From assembly GCF_017355785.1 (NCBI RefSeq), contig NZ_JAFEWE010000001.1, forward strand, positions 372,001 through 436,000: a stretch of DNA of 64,000 nucleotides, given 5' to 3'. This stretch comes from Desertivirga arenae. Its GTDB lineage: Bacteria; Bacteroidota; Bacteroidia; Sphingobacteriales; Sphingobacteriaceae. Positions 18,598-27,995 of this stretch are shown piece by piece. Position 1 is the stretch's first letter. Each line of letters opens with the position of its first letter. Position numbers and translations under genes: made by a program. Below the pieces are notes generated by a model, which saw nothing but the letters and a program-made list of their open reading frames with translations, had not been told where the DNA came from and did no database searches.

Positions 18598-21060
18598 TTA
18601 GTTCACGCTAATTCTTAAGCTACTAGCATTTATCCCTTTTGATTCAACTTTCAGAGATATACTTCCTTTTTTATACCCGGATTTGAGTACAACTATCGCC
18701 CTGCCATTAAATAATTTGGGTTGTAGGGAATTGAAACTTTCCATGTCATTTGGTGCGGCGTTACCAGAAGCAATGATCTTACCTGACTTTCCGCTTAGTG
18801 AGATGTTAACCTTTCTATCTGAATCCATAACGACATTCCCGTTTTCATCTACAAGTTCAATCAACACATAAGAAAGCGACTGTCCATTCGCCAGCAGCTC
18901 TTTTCGATCGGCTGATAATCTTAATTTTCTTTTCGCTCCTGGTGTCGCCAGGAAAATGGAATCACCGGCTACACCATTAATATCTTCAACTGCTTTAAGC
19001 TTTCCAGGTTGATAAGGAACGGTAAAGGTAGCTTTATAAATGCTGTCTGTTTTCTGTTCAGCCAAAAACTTCCCATTAAGAAACAGCTTGATCTTTGGTG
19101 CTCTGGAATATACATTCACAGAAACTTTTTTATCGATATGATCCGGGAAATCCCAGGCCAGGGTTTCTTCTGGCCAACCCCAAAAGCTAACTTTTCTAAT
19201 CTTTCCTGGTTGGGCAGGCAATTCTACACCCATCGTAATGTTTCGTCGTTTCCAAACAATATCCCTATAGTACGACTGAGGTTTTTTAATACCCAACAGA
19301 TCAATATCTCCGCACCAGGCATTGTACCAGGGCCAATCCTGAAAAAAGTGCAGGTTTTCCGACGGATCGACTTCAATGGAGCTGCCCAAACCAGATTCAC
19401 CCAAATAGTCCATCGCTGTCCAAATGAAATCACCTATTACATAAGGTAATTTTTCTACTTTATTCCAGTTAGATACGGCTTCGGTGGCTACGCTTTCAGT
19501 GCCCATCATTATCCTGTTTGGAAATCTGGCGTGATCACGCTCATACAAAGGCCACATGTAATTATAGCCGGCCACATCAAGGGAAAGAAACGCATTGTCG
19601 ATCGGAACTCTGTTTTTACGTTCTTTATCCCACTGGTTGTTTACCCCGGCAGTGATGGCCCTCGTTGTATCATATCTAAGCACCTCTTTTCTGAGGTAAG
19701 CTGCAATTTCCACCCCTCTGTCAGTAAGCCTTTCATATATTTCATTACCGATACTCCACATAATGACGGAGGGTTTATTGCGGTCCCTTAGCACCAGCGA
19801 TCTGATGTCTCTCGCACTCCATTCTTTAAAATATTGGTGGTAGTCATCGGGATTTTTCTTTTTCTCCCATTGATCAAAAGCTTCATTTATTACTAACATT
19901 CCCAGACGATCACAGGCTTTCATAAAACTTTCTGACATCGGGTTATGAGATCGCACAGCGATGAATCCATTTGCTTTTAGAAGCTCGATCTTTCTTTCTT
20001 CAGCCCGGTCATATGCTGCTGCACCGAGCATGCCATTGTCGTGATGGATGCATCCCCCTTTCAGATCCAGAGACTGTCCATTAATTTGAAAGCCTTTGTC
20101 GACGGAATAAGCAATGGTACGAATACCAAATGGTAAACTAACGATATCCTGGACGCCGTTTTTATTAGTTAATGTCAACTTTAAGGTGTAAAGGGACGGC
20201 GTTGTTACATTCCACAATTCCGGACTAGTCACCGTGAAATCAAAAGCCATTGCTGTAGTATCGTTTGCGGCGTAAGGGACAGGTTTGTGTTCCTTACCAA
20301 CAAGTTTTCCTGCGGGACTGATCAGCTCTGCATCAACTGTTAATTCTTTATCCGATTTGGCTTGGATAACCGTTGTGCTTATGTTCAGCCTTGCTTTGTT
20401 GTTAAGTATGGAGGTAGTCTGAATAGAACTAAGCCAGTCATCTAAATACGAGTGACCGGTCTTGATCATATAAACGTGCCTGTAAATGCCCGATCCGGCA
20501 TACCACCGGGAGTTTTTTCCTTTATTAACTACTTTTATTGCAATTACATTTTTTTTACCGGGCGCATTGCAATATGGCGTAATGTCAAATCGGAAGGTGC
20601 TGTAACCATACATATTCTCCCATGCTTTTCTTCCGTTTATCCATATTTCCGATTGGTTGTATATCCCTTCAAAATACAACTCATGTCTTTTCCTGGCGTC
20701 AGTTGGAGCTATCGTAAATGTTTTTCGATACCATCCTTCCCCTCCCAATGTCTGGCCGGTTGCAGCACCACCTGGACTTTCCTTGCTGAATGGACCTATC
20801 GTTTTACCTGGAACCTGATTTTTAATGGGCTCTATGCTCCAATCGTGAGGAAGGTCCAATGAGCGCCAGTGTTTGTCATCAAATTCAACCTTTTTTGCAT
20901 CCTCTGCTACTCCCAGATAAAATTTCCAGTCCTTGTCAAAAAGTTGTTTCCTATCATTCGCCTGCGTAAGCGCTGGGAATGATAGCATCATGATGAAAAA
21001 ATATAGCTTAAAAATATATGAGGTGTGATCTGTATGTTCGGAGAGCAGAGATTTAAACAT
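18598..21060 (-). CDS. Glycoside hydrolase family 2 (beta-galactosidase-like)
   Basis: 820 residues with a signal segment ending at about residue 35. The order is GH2 sugar-binding domain (GWYRKTF, YFEGIYNQSEIWINGRK), immunoglobulin-like domain, TIM barrel, then DUF4982-like and Ig-like C-terminal domains. The acid-base is Glu440 in MWSIGNEI and the nucleophile Glu522 in MMGTESVA. GH2 enzymes act on beta-galactosides, beta-mannosides or beta-glucuronides; the C-terminal layout is that of Bacteroidota beta-galactosidase-like enzymes. It stands alone, convergent with the sensor, and has its own candidate promoter element at 21083-21090. It may serve locus 1, but that is not shown. Confidence 0.88.
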   Translation of the reverse strand: MFKSLLSEHTDHTSYIFKLYFFIMMLSFPALTQANDRKQLFDKDWKFYLGVAEDAKKVEFDDKHWRSLDLPHDWSIEPIKNQVPGKTIGPFSKESPGGAATGQTLGGEGWYRKTFTIAPTDARKRHELYFEGIYNQSEIWINGRKAWENMYGYSTFRFDITPYCNAPGKKNVIAIKVVNKGKNSRWYAGSGIYRHVYMIKTGHSYLDDWLSSIQTTSILNNKARLNISTTVIQAKSDKELTVDAELISPAGKLVGKEHKPVPYAANDTTAMAFDFTVTSPELWNVTTPSLYTLKLTLTNKNGVQDIVSLPFGIRTIAYSVDKGFQINGQSLDLKGGCIHHDNGMLGAAAYDRAEERKIELLKANGFIAVRSHNPMSESFMKACDRLGMLVINEAFDQWEKKKNPDDYHQYFKEWSARDIRSLVLRDRNKPSVIMWSIGNEIYERLTDRGVEIAAYLRKEVLRYDTTRAITAGVNNQWDKERKNRVPIDNAFLSLDVAGYNYMWPLYERDHARFPNRIMMGTESVATEAVSNWNKVEKLPYVIGDFIWTAMDYLGESGLGSSIEVDPSENLHFFQDWPWYNAWCGDIDLLGIKKPQSYYRDIVWKRRNITMGVELPAQPGKIRKVSFWGWPEETLAWDFPDHIDKKVSVNVYSRAPKIKLFLNGKFLAEQKTDSIYKATFTVPYQPGKLKAVEDINGVAGDSIFLATPGAKRKLRLSADRKELLANGQSLSYVLIELVDENGNVVMDSDRKVNISLSGKSGKIIASGNAAPNDMESFNSLQPKLFNGRAIVVLKSGYKKGSISLKVESKGINASSLRISVN

Positions 21061-21082
21061 GAAAATTTTGAATAACTGGAAG

Positions 21083-21090
21083 CAAAAGTA
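21083..21090 (-). promoter_or_regulatory. Candidate -7 element for GH2 gene
   Basis: TACTTTTG on the minus strand matches the Bacteroidota -7 consensus TAnnTTTG and lies 23 bp upstream of the GH2 start. No TTG was found at the expected -33 position. Confidence 0.35.
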
Positions 21091-21118
21091 CTACTAAGCT
21101 ATTGAAGTTTCAGTATCA

Positions 21119-21232
21119 GAACTGTTACGATTGGACTATTACCTTTACTAAATGCAATCCCCTGGCCATCTGGCTTATTTTCGCGGGCGAAAGAGATCTT
21201 TTTAGGTAATAGTAATAACAGTCCAATAGTTC
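21119..21232. repeat. Imperfect inverted repeat upstream of GH2 and sigma genes
   Basis: The left arm (21119-21144) contains GAACTGTTACGA, TTGGA and CTATTACCT. The right arm (21204-21232) contains the complements AGGTAATAG, TCCAA and TAGTTC, with unpaired inserts in both arms. The core between them is 59 bp. It could be a structured element or a decayed small mobile repeat. Confidence 0.4.
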
Positions 21233-21357
21233 TGGAATATGAGGAAGGTCGGAAGTGCGTTACTCACACCTCAGTTCACCGTCTCATCTTGCAGATAGCG
21301 GAGCTATATTTTTTTATACACTCATCCCGCTAGCTATAGATAAATTTAACAAATAAG

Positions 21358-21365
21358 TATCTTTG
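21358..21365 (+). promoter_or_regulatory. Candidate -7 element for ECF sigma gene
   Basis: TATCTTTG matches TAnnTTTG and ends only 5 bp before the ATG at 21371, so a transcript from it would have almost no leader. No TTG was seen at -33. Confidence 0.35.
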
Positions 21366-21370
21366 GGTTA

Positions 21371-21985
21371 ATGGGGGAGAATTTGAGACATACCTGGGGG
21401 AAGTTCATTTCGGGAGATCAGGAGGCTTTAATGGAATTATATCGCCAGCATTACCTCGGCCTGATCAACTACGGCATGAAATTCACCCAGGACAGGGAGC
21501 TTGCAAACGAGTACATTATAAAGGTACTATCTGAGCTATGGGAGACCAGGACCCAGCTTCCTGAAGTGAACAACCCCCGGTCTTACCTCCTTACCTGTTT
21601 ACGTAGAGAAATACAGCGTCATTTCAAAGCAGAGGACCTCAGAAAAATTAAAGAAGGAATGGCAGCAGGTTCGAATAGTGATCAACTAACCTATAATGAC
21701 TATTTCGAACGAGTACAGGAGAACGCAGTTCTGAGGGAAAGCTTATTTAAATTAATGGAAAAGCTTACTGCACGGCAAAAAGAACTACTAACCATGAAAT
21801 TTTTCAGGGACATGAGTTATGATGAGATTGCAGAAGAGCTTGGCATCAGCAAAAGAACGGCTTATAACATTATTAACGAGGCAATAAAAACAATGCGGGC
21901 GCAGATTAGCCCAAAAAACAATCAAAACCTATCTCATTTCATTAGCACATTAGCTATTTTCTGCACACTTTTTAATGAATTCTAA
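21371..21985 (+). CDS. ECF-type RNA polymerase sigma factor (FecI-like)
   Basis: 204 residues. Sigma region 2 is at about 20-85 (LYRQHYLGLINYGMKFTQDRELANEYIIKVL). Region 4 is at about 125-178, with the HTH MSYDEIAEELGISKRTAYNII. A short hydrophobic C-terminal tail (HFISTLAIFCTLFNEF) is common in sigma factors of this Bacteroidota group. The FecR gene starts 95 bp further on, followed by an STN-type SusC, the standard order of a cell-surface signalling cascade. It is expected to drive transcription of susC-susD-tlpA once FecR releases it. Confidence 0.92.
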   Translation: MGENLRHTWGKFISGDQEALMELYRQHYLGLINYGMKFTQDRELANEYIIKVLSELWETRTQLPEVNNPRSYLLTCLRREIQRHFKAEDLRKIKEGMAAGSNSDQLTYNDYFERVQENAVLRESLFKLMEKLTARQKELLTMKFFRDMSYDEIAEELGISKRTAYNIINEAIKTMRAQISPKNNQNLSHFISTLAIFCTLFNEF

Positions 21986-22079
21986 CTCATTCTGGAGAAA
22001 TATTGTTAAAAAGTAAAAAAAACTTCCATTTTCATGGTAAATAATCCTTACTTCTTCCCTCTATAGGGAAAATGAGGAA

Positions 22080-23159
22080 ATGAAATACCAAAAGTACAAT
22101 ATAGAAGAGCTCTTATCCGATGAATCCTTCCATAAGTTTTGTTTAGGGAATGATACGGATGCAGTAGGCTTCTGGGAGAACTATATCAGGAAACACCCGG
22201 AAAAGAAGCAGGATATTGAAACGGCAAAAAGCTTCTATTTATCGTTAAATGGAGGTATTACATCACAGGACTTCATTCAGGATTATAACAATTTCAAGAA
22301 GGCTCTTCAACTGAACTACCCGGACAGAAAGAAAATTGATGAAATAAAAATTACTACCCCTGTTATTCCTTTATGGCGGAAATATCTGATGCCTGCTGGA
22401 ATTGCAGCTTCCTTCCTACTGGCAATCCTTTATTTCTATTCCTTCCCCGGTAAGAAGGGCCAGGACTTTCCTACTCTTACCAGCTATTTCGCCCCGGCCG
22501 GCAGTAAAAAAACCGTTAGACTTTCGGATGGAACGACAATTCTTTTGAACGGAGGAAGCCGGCTGAATATTTCACGCAACTTTAACAAGAATGCACGTGA
22601 GGTTCAACTTTTAGGAGAAGCACTGTTTACAGTAACTCATAATGCAAAACGTCCTTTTGTCGTTTTCACTCCAACGGCTAATATTAAAGTTCTTGGAACC
22701 GTATTTAACGTAAGGGCCTACCCTGATTTACAAAGGATGGAAACATCCTTATTGAAAGGCTCGGTAGAGGTTTCTTTCAATGATAATTCCGGCAGAAAAA
22801 TGAGACTTGTACCTGACCGGAAGCTGGTACTACCTGTAATTGAGGATGAGGACGAAAGGATAGCCGGCAATGCTATCAGGCTAAAAGCACTTGCCCATCA
22901 CACAGATGATAAAAGTGTAATTGAAACAGACTGGACCAGGAACAAACTCACATTTTATGATGAGCCTTTCCCTGAGGTAATAGCTAAGCTAAATTCCTGG
23001 TATGGGGTCAGTATCATTCTGGAAAACGAAGACTATCAAAATTTTAATTTCTCAGCAACCTTTGAGAAAGAGAATATCAATGAGGCATTGAAGGCCCTTC
23101 AAGAATCGAATCCATTTAAAATCAGAAGAAAGGAGAATGGCGAAATAATTATCTATTAA
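22080..23159 (+). CDS. FecR-family anti-sigma/signal-transducing membrane protein
   Basis: 359 residues. The N-terminal cytoplasmic part (1-100) binds the sigma factor, a single transmembrane helix lies at about 102-121, and the periplasmic FecR domain follows at about 140-240 (TVRLSDGTTILLNGGSRLNISRNF). A DUF4974-type C-terminal domain is at about 280-359 (LTFYDEPFPEVIAKLNSWYGVSI). It should read the TonB-side state of the SusC at 23267 through the latter's STN domain and control the sigma factor at 21371. Confidence 0.93.
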   Translation: MKYQKYNIEELLSDESFHKFCLGNDTDAVGFWENYIRKHPEKKQDIETAKSFYLSLNGGITSQDFIQDYNNFKKALQLNYPDRKKIDEIKITTPVIPLWRKYLMPAGIAASFLLAILYFYSFPGKKGQDFPTLTSYFAPAGSKKTVRLSDGTTILLNGGSRLNISRNFNKNAREVQLLGEALFTVTHNAKRPFVVFTPTANIKVLGTVFNVRAYPDLQRMETSLLKGSVEVSFNDNSGRKMRLVPDRKLVLPVIEDEDERIAGNAIRLKALAHHTDDKSVIETDWTRNKLTFYDEPFPEVIAKLNSWYGVSIILENEDYQNFNFSATFEKENINEALKALQESNPFKIRRKENGEIIIY

Positions 23160-23167
23160 ACAATAAA

Positions 23168-23184
23168 GGGGAACAAAGTTCCCC
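23168..23184 (+). other. Hairpin in fecR-susC gap
   Basis: GGGGAAC (23168-23174) and GTTCCCC (23178-23184) form a perfect 7-bp stem with a 3-nt loop. No T-run follows. A second, longer hairpin can form from GGAAC near 23202 and GTTCC near 23234. Both lie before the susC start and could set relative expression of susC. Confidence 0.5.
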
Positions 23185-23266
23185 CATCTTAAAATGCTGT
23201 AGGAACAGCGATCAATTGCGAGTTGCGAGCCGTTCCCGTTTTTCAACCTTTTAATTATTCAAATTT

Positions 23267-26200
23267 ATGCAAAAAAGCACTACTAAGCGTGCCCTGGTTT
23301 CGTATTACCCTTTTTTTAGGAGATTGTTCGTAATGAAATTAACCCTGATGCTAACAATGGCATCCTGTATTTGCTTCGCGGCTCCAGGCCGTTCTCAGGA
23401 TACCAGGATGTCTATCAATCTGGATAATGCATCTATAAGCACCGTCCTCAAGACGATTGAAAGAAAGACTGAATACAAGTTTGTATACAGCAATACTATT
23501 TTACCTGAAAACAGGGTCTACCTTAATCTTTCAGACACCAAGGTTTCTGAGATTCTTTCTGCAACCCTTCAAAATACAGGGATCAGCTACAAGCTTCTTA
23601 AAGACAACTTGATTGTTCTTTCGAAGGTGAATCAGGCAGCACAGGCAGTACGTGTTACCGGAATAGTAACAGATGAGCGCGGGGAACCTTTACCTGGCGT
23701 TTCCATAACCGTAAAAGGGGATCGTTCAACAAGTTCTGCAACAGATTTGAACGGGCATTTTAACATTGCAGTACCCGACGCCTCTGCTACTCTTGTATTC
23801 ACTTATCTGGGGTTTGAAAGCAAGGAGGTGGCCGTGGGAACCAATACCAGTATTAGAGTTTCGATGAAGGCTAAAGCAGGGGCCTTGCAAGAAGTTGTCG
23901 TAGTCGGTTATGGAACAACTACACGAAAGTTAAATACTGGTTCCATTAGTTCTATCACCAGTGCAGAAATATCGGCCCAGCCTGTAGATAACTTGCTTAC
24001 AGCAATGCAAGGCCGCTTGTCAGGGGTTCAGATCACGCAGGATAATGGATTACCAGGAAGTGGTCTGCGTGTACAGATTCGTGGTAACAACAGTTTATCC
24101 TCGGGAACTATTCCTTTATATGTGGTAGATGGCGTTCCTTTTACTTTGTTCAATGGTGGGCAGCCCGCAAATGACAATCTAAATGCTTATGGCATTTCTG
24201 GCGCTAATGGCGGTGTTAGTCCCTTCAGCCTTATTAATCCTTCAGATATAGAGCGCATCGACGTATTGAAGGATGCTGACGCTACAGCAATTTACGGTTC
24301 GAGAGGAGCTAATGGAGTGGTGCTTATTACTACCAAGAAAGGCACGGCAGGCAGAACTTCTGTGAATTTCAATGTCTACACCGGCGCAGGAAAAGTTGCC
24401 AGGTTCATACCGATGCTTAATACTGAAGAGTATCTGAAGCTTCGCAAAGAGGCCTTTGCCAATTCGGGAACTACACCAACCGCAACTAACGCACCCGACC
24501 TGACGGTTTGGGATCAGAATGCCTACACAGATTGGCAGGATTGGGCAATAGGTGGAACAGCAAATGTTACCAATGCAAATGCTTCCATAAGCGGAGGCAA
24601 TGCACAAAACACTTTCCTGTTTAGTTCTACCTACCGTAAAGAGGGAACTGTTTTTCCTGGAGATCTAAGTGCGCAAAATTTTTCGAACCGGATCAATGCA
24701 GGCCATAAGAGCAAGAATAATCTTTTCTCCATAGATCTTTCAGCAAGTTATAATTACGGCAAGAACGATCTTATAGGAACGGATATCAGTAGCTTGTATA
24801 GCCTTGCACCCAACTATCCGCTGTATAATAGCAACGGAACGTTAAACTGGACCGCAACAAATCCCCTGGCTTATTTGATGAAAACCTTCGACAACAGATC
24901 TAACAATTTGATTAGCAATCTCAGCCTGGGGTATTCGGTATTGAAGACATTAAAACTAAAAACGAATGTAGGATTCACCTCAACCAACCTGGAGCAAAAA
25001 CTCAGGAACCCAGCGGCCTCCAACTCCAATACTACGACAGGCTCGCTAAGGTATGCGGATAGTAAGAACTCTACATTTATCATAGAGCCTCAGCTCGATT
25101 ATAAATTACAATTGGGTGGTAGTAAGATCTCTGCACTTGCAGGTACTTCATTCCAGAACACCCGTGCAGCATCAAACTCTTTTAATGGCAGTGGCTATCC
25201 AATTGAAGCTTTACTAAACACGCTTACAGGTGCCGGAGCGGTAGCTGTAAATTATAGTAATACTTTTACCTACCGCTATGCATCTGCCTTTACCAGGTTG
25301 AATTATAACTTTAAAGACAAGTACCTCCTAGATGGTTCTTTCAGACGAGATGGTTCATCCAGGTTCGGAGAAGGAAACCGTTTTGGAAATTTTGGGGCGA
25401 TAGGAGCAGCATGGATTTTCAGTTCAGAAGGATTCATGAAAAATGCGCCGTGGTTGAGCTTTGGTAAATTAAGAACCAGTTTTGGAGTTACAGGAAACGA
25501 TCAGATTCCTAATGACCTTTTTGCTGACCTATATAATGTTTCAGGTACGGCATACAGTTATCAAGGTACACCAACCCTTAACCCCGGCCCCATACCTAAT
25601 GCAAACCTAGGATGGGAAACGAACAAGAAGCTAGATCTCGCTTTGGAACTTGGCTTTTTTAAAGACAGAATTCAACTAAAAGGAAACTATTTCCGTAACC
25701 GATCCTCCAACCTGCTCGCCTCCCTGGCTCTGCCAACCCAGGTCGGATGGAATGCAATTACCTCAAATGCTCCAATCACCGTTCAAAATAAAGGTTTCGA
25801 AGCGGAATTAAATAGTACAAATATTAAATCAGCGGACTTTCAGTGGAGCACAAATTTTAACATCACATTTTTAAGAAACGAGTTGCATTCCATTGAAAAT
25901 CCGAGCGCCCTGTTTAGCTCGAGCAGTTACTTCGTTGGACAGCCCATCAATGCAATCCGGCTGTATGAATTCTCCGGAGTTGATGCTACAACAGGATTAC
26001 CGACGTATAAAGATCAGAATGGTGACGGAGCAATTACTTTCAATGACGACCGAATATTCTCGAAAACAGGTAATCCCTTCTACGGAGGGATAAACAATAG
26101 CCTTAGTTATAAGAACTTTGAGCTTAATGTATTTTTCCGTTTCGAACATAGGTACGGTTATCTTAATAATTCACTCGGCCTCCCTTATGGAAGCAGTTCA

Positions 26201-26581
26201 ACAACAAACACAAATGGAGCGGCATTAGACAGATGGAAAGCGGCCGGAGAAGTAACCGGATTACCAAAGGCGTTTAGTTCTTTCCAGCAGTCAATTTTCA
26301 ATTATGGATCTTCTACTGCAAACTGGGGTGATGCTTCTTTTCTCAAATTAAAGACAGTAAACTTATCCTATTCACTTCCTTCGGCCTGGATAAAACCAGC
26401 TAAGATCTCGGCAGCGTCAATCTACTTCCAGGGTCAGAACTTATTTACCTGGGCAAAGCAAAAATACACACTGGATCCGGAAACTACTGTTCCAGGAACT
26501 GGAAGCGGTCTTGGAACAGGGCAATATATCGCAATGCCTCAATTGCGCACACTAATTATTGGTCTTAACTGCTCATTCTAA
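23267..26581 (+). CDS. SusC/RagA-family transporter with STN signalling domain
   Basis: 1104 residues. The signal segment is at about 22-43. An STN (secretin/TonB short N-terminal) domain follows at about 47-117 (INLDNASISTVLKTIERKT), then a carboxypeptidase-like domain (128-208), a plug from about 208 (EVVVVGYGTT, PLYVVDGVPF, IDVLKDADATAIYGSRGANGV) and the barrel. The STN domain is the part that contacts FecR in transenvelope regulators, so this is both a transporter and a receptor for the sigma/FecR pair upstream. The substrate is unknown, since no degradative enzyme for a glycan is linked to it. Confidence 0.96.
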   Translation: MQKSTTKRALVSYYPFFRRLFVMKLTLMLTMASCICFAAPGRSQDTRMSINLDNASISTVLKTIERKTEYKFVYSNTILPENRVYLNLSDTKVSEILSATLQNTGISYKLLKDNLIVLSKVNQAAQAVRVTGIVTDERGEPLPGVSITVKGDRSTSSATDLNGHFNIAVPDASATLVFTYLGFESKEVAVGTNTSIRVSMKAKAGALQEVVVVGYGTTTRKLNTGSISSITSAEISAQPVDNLLTAMQGRLSGVQITQDNGLPGSGLRVQIRGNNSLSSGTIPLYVVDGVPFTLFNGGQPANDNLNAYGISGANGGVSPFSLINPSDIERIDVLKDADATAIYGSRGANGVVLITTKKGTAGRTSVNFNVYTGAGKVARFIPMLNTEEYLKLRKEAFANSGTTPTATNAPDLTVWDQNAYTDWQDWAIGGTANVTNANASISGGNAQNTFLFSSTYRKEGTVFPGDLSAQNFSNRINAGHKSKNNLFSIDLSASYNYGKNDLIGTDISSLYSLAPNYPLYNSNGTLNWTATNPLAYLMKTFDNRSNNLISNLSLGYSVLKTLKLKTNVGFTSTNLEQKLRNPAASNSNTTTGSLRYADSKNSTFIIEPQLDYKLQLGGSKISALAGTSFQNTRAASNSFNGSGYPIEALLNTLTGAGAVAVNYSNTFTYRYASAFTRLNYNFKDKYLLDGSFRRDGSSRFGEGNRFGNFGAIGAAWIFSSEGFMKNAPWLSFGKLRTSFGVTGNDQIPNDLFADLYNVSGTAYSYQGTPTLNPGPIPNANLGWETNKKLDLALELGFFKDRIQLKGNYFRNRSSNLLASLALPTQVGWNAITSNAPITVQNKGFEAELNSTNIKSADFQWSTNFNITFLRNELHSIENPSALFSSSSYFVGQPINAIRLYEFSGVDATTGLPTYKDQNGDGAITFNDDRIFSKTGNPFYGGINNSLSYKNFELNVFFRFEHRYGYLNNSLGLPYGSSSTTNTNGAALDRWKAAGEVTGLPKAFSSFQQSIFNYGSSTANWGDASFLKLKTVNLSYSLPSAWIKPAKISAASIYFQGQNLFTWAKQKYTLDPETTVPGTGSGLGTGQYIAMPQLRTLIIGLNCSF

Positions 26582-26585
26582 ATTT

Positions 26586-27980
26586 ATGAAAAAATACTCT
26601 ATAAAAAATACAATTGTGTTAGGATGCATTCTAATATCACTTTCCTTCTCATTGGCTTCTTGCAAAGAATACGTTGATATACCCATTTCGGATAACTCCA
26701 TATATTCCAAGGACGCGTTTTCTACAGATGCTGCGGCTACGAGTTCTGTATTGGCTCTATATTCATCCGATAACACGAGGACACATATCCTGAATCTGAA
26801 TTACCTTGGAGGCATAAGTTCTGATGAAATGGTTTACCTGCTGCAAACGGATATGGGTATCGCAGAATTCGGCACAAATACAATATCGCCTGCAAACGGA
26901 TTCATTGCGGGTCAGCTGTGGCAGTATCCTTATGGCGTAATCCGTATAGCCAACCAGGCAATCGCAGGGTTGAATGGACCTAATTCAGTAAATCCTACAT
27001 TGAAAAACCAGTTACTGGGCGAATGTTATTTCTGGCGAGCATACGAACTTTTCTATCTTACTAATCTGTTTGGCGGAGTACCGATCCCTTTAAACTCAAA
27101 TCCCCTGGATAATGTAGGCATCCCCAAATCAACAGTAGCGGAAGTTTACGCACAGATTCTGAAAGATCTTACAACAGCAAAAGATCTTGTAGGTGATGCT
27201 TATCCAACAACATTAAGAGCCCGGGTAAATAAGTCTGCCGTTTCTGCATTCCTTGCTAGGGTTTACCTTTACAATAAGGATTACGTAAACGCGGAAAAAG
27301 AAGCAAGTTCTATAATTAGTCAAACTTCAGTTTACTCGCTCCCTTCACCAGTAACAAATTTTGTAAATACAAGTACCGAGATCATCCTTCAACAAGCGAC
27401 TCAATTCGGCAATTCTACCATTGCTGCAAATTACCGTTCCACTGCACCTAATAAACCTGTTTACGCTTTAAGAAATCAGTTTGTGAATACAACTTTCGAG
27501 GCAGGTGATACCCGCAGGACTAATTGGATAGATGAGGTAGTAACGGGTACTGAAACCACTTACCGTATTAATAAATACAAACTCGCTACCGCCAGTGCTA
27601 CTACTACCGGGAACGAGTTCAATGTGATGTTTCGTTTAGCAGAACAATACCTGATCCGTGCAGAAGCACGAGCGCAACAAAATAACTTGACCGGCGCAAA
27701 TGAAGACCTTACGGTACTTAGAGCAAGGGCCGGCTTAGGAAATAAATTTGCAGGGCAAACCTTTAATAAAACTGCATTAATGGATGCCATAGTGCAGGAA
27801 CGTAAGGCAGAACTTTTTGGTGAATTTGCACACAGGTGGTTTGACCTGAAACGCCTCGGCCTGGCGGATGCAGTACTAACTCCATTGAAACCCGGCTACA
27901 AAACAGATTATCAGCTTTACCCGATCCCGGCTTCCCAGTCTCTACAAGCTGGATATGAACAGAATAAAGGATATAATTAA
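26586..27980 (+). CDS. SusD/RagB-family lipoprotein
   Basis: 464 residues from ATG at 26586, 4 bp after the susC stop. This start gives a proper lipoprotein signal (SFSLASC). A longer reading from 26559 would overlap susC and spoil the signal. The SusD pattern is seen in GECYFWRAYELFYLTNLFGGVPI, RLAEQYLIRAEARAQQN and QERKAELFGEFAHRWFDLKRLG. It is the surface partner of the SusC before it and is followed 15 bp later by the thioredoxin-like gene. Confidence 0.94.
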   Translation: MKKYSIKNTIVLGCILISLSFSLASCKEYVDIPISDNSIYSKDAFSTDAAATSSVLALYSSDNTRTHILNLNYLGGISSDEMVYLLQTDMGIAEFGTNTISPANGFIAGQLWQYPYGVIRIANQAIAGLNGPNSVNPTLKNQLLGECYFWRAYELFYLTNLFGGVPIPLNSNPLDNVGIPKSTVAEVYAQILKDLTTAKDLVGDAYPTTLRARVNKSAVSAFLARVYLYNKDYVNAEKEASSIISQTSVYSLPSPVTNFVNTSTEIILQQATQFGNSTIAANYRSTAPNKPVYALRNQFVNTTFEAGDTRRTNWIDEVVTGTETTYRINKYKLATASATTTGNEFNVMFRLAEQYLIRAEARAQQNNLTGANEDLTVLRARAGLGNKFAGQTFNKTALMDAIVQERKAELFGEFAHRWFDLKRLGLADAVLTPLKPGYKTDYQLYPIPASQSLQAGYEQNKGYN

Positions 27981-27995
27981 ACAATACCAAATACA

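Noticed and set aside
26559-26585. Earlier start for the second SusD
   Set aside because: It overlaps the susC stop and places nine residues ahead of an otherwise standard lipoprotein signal.
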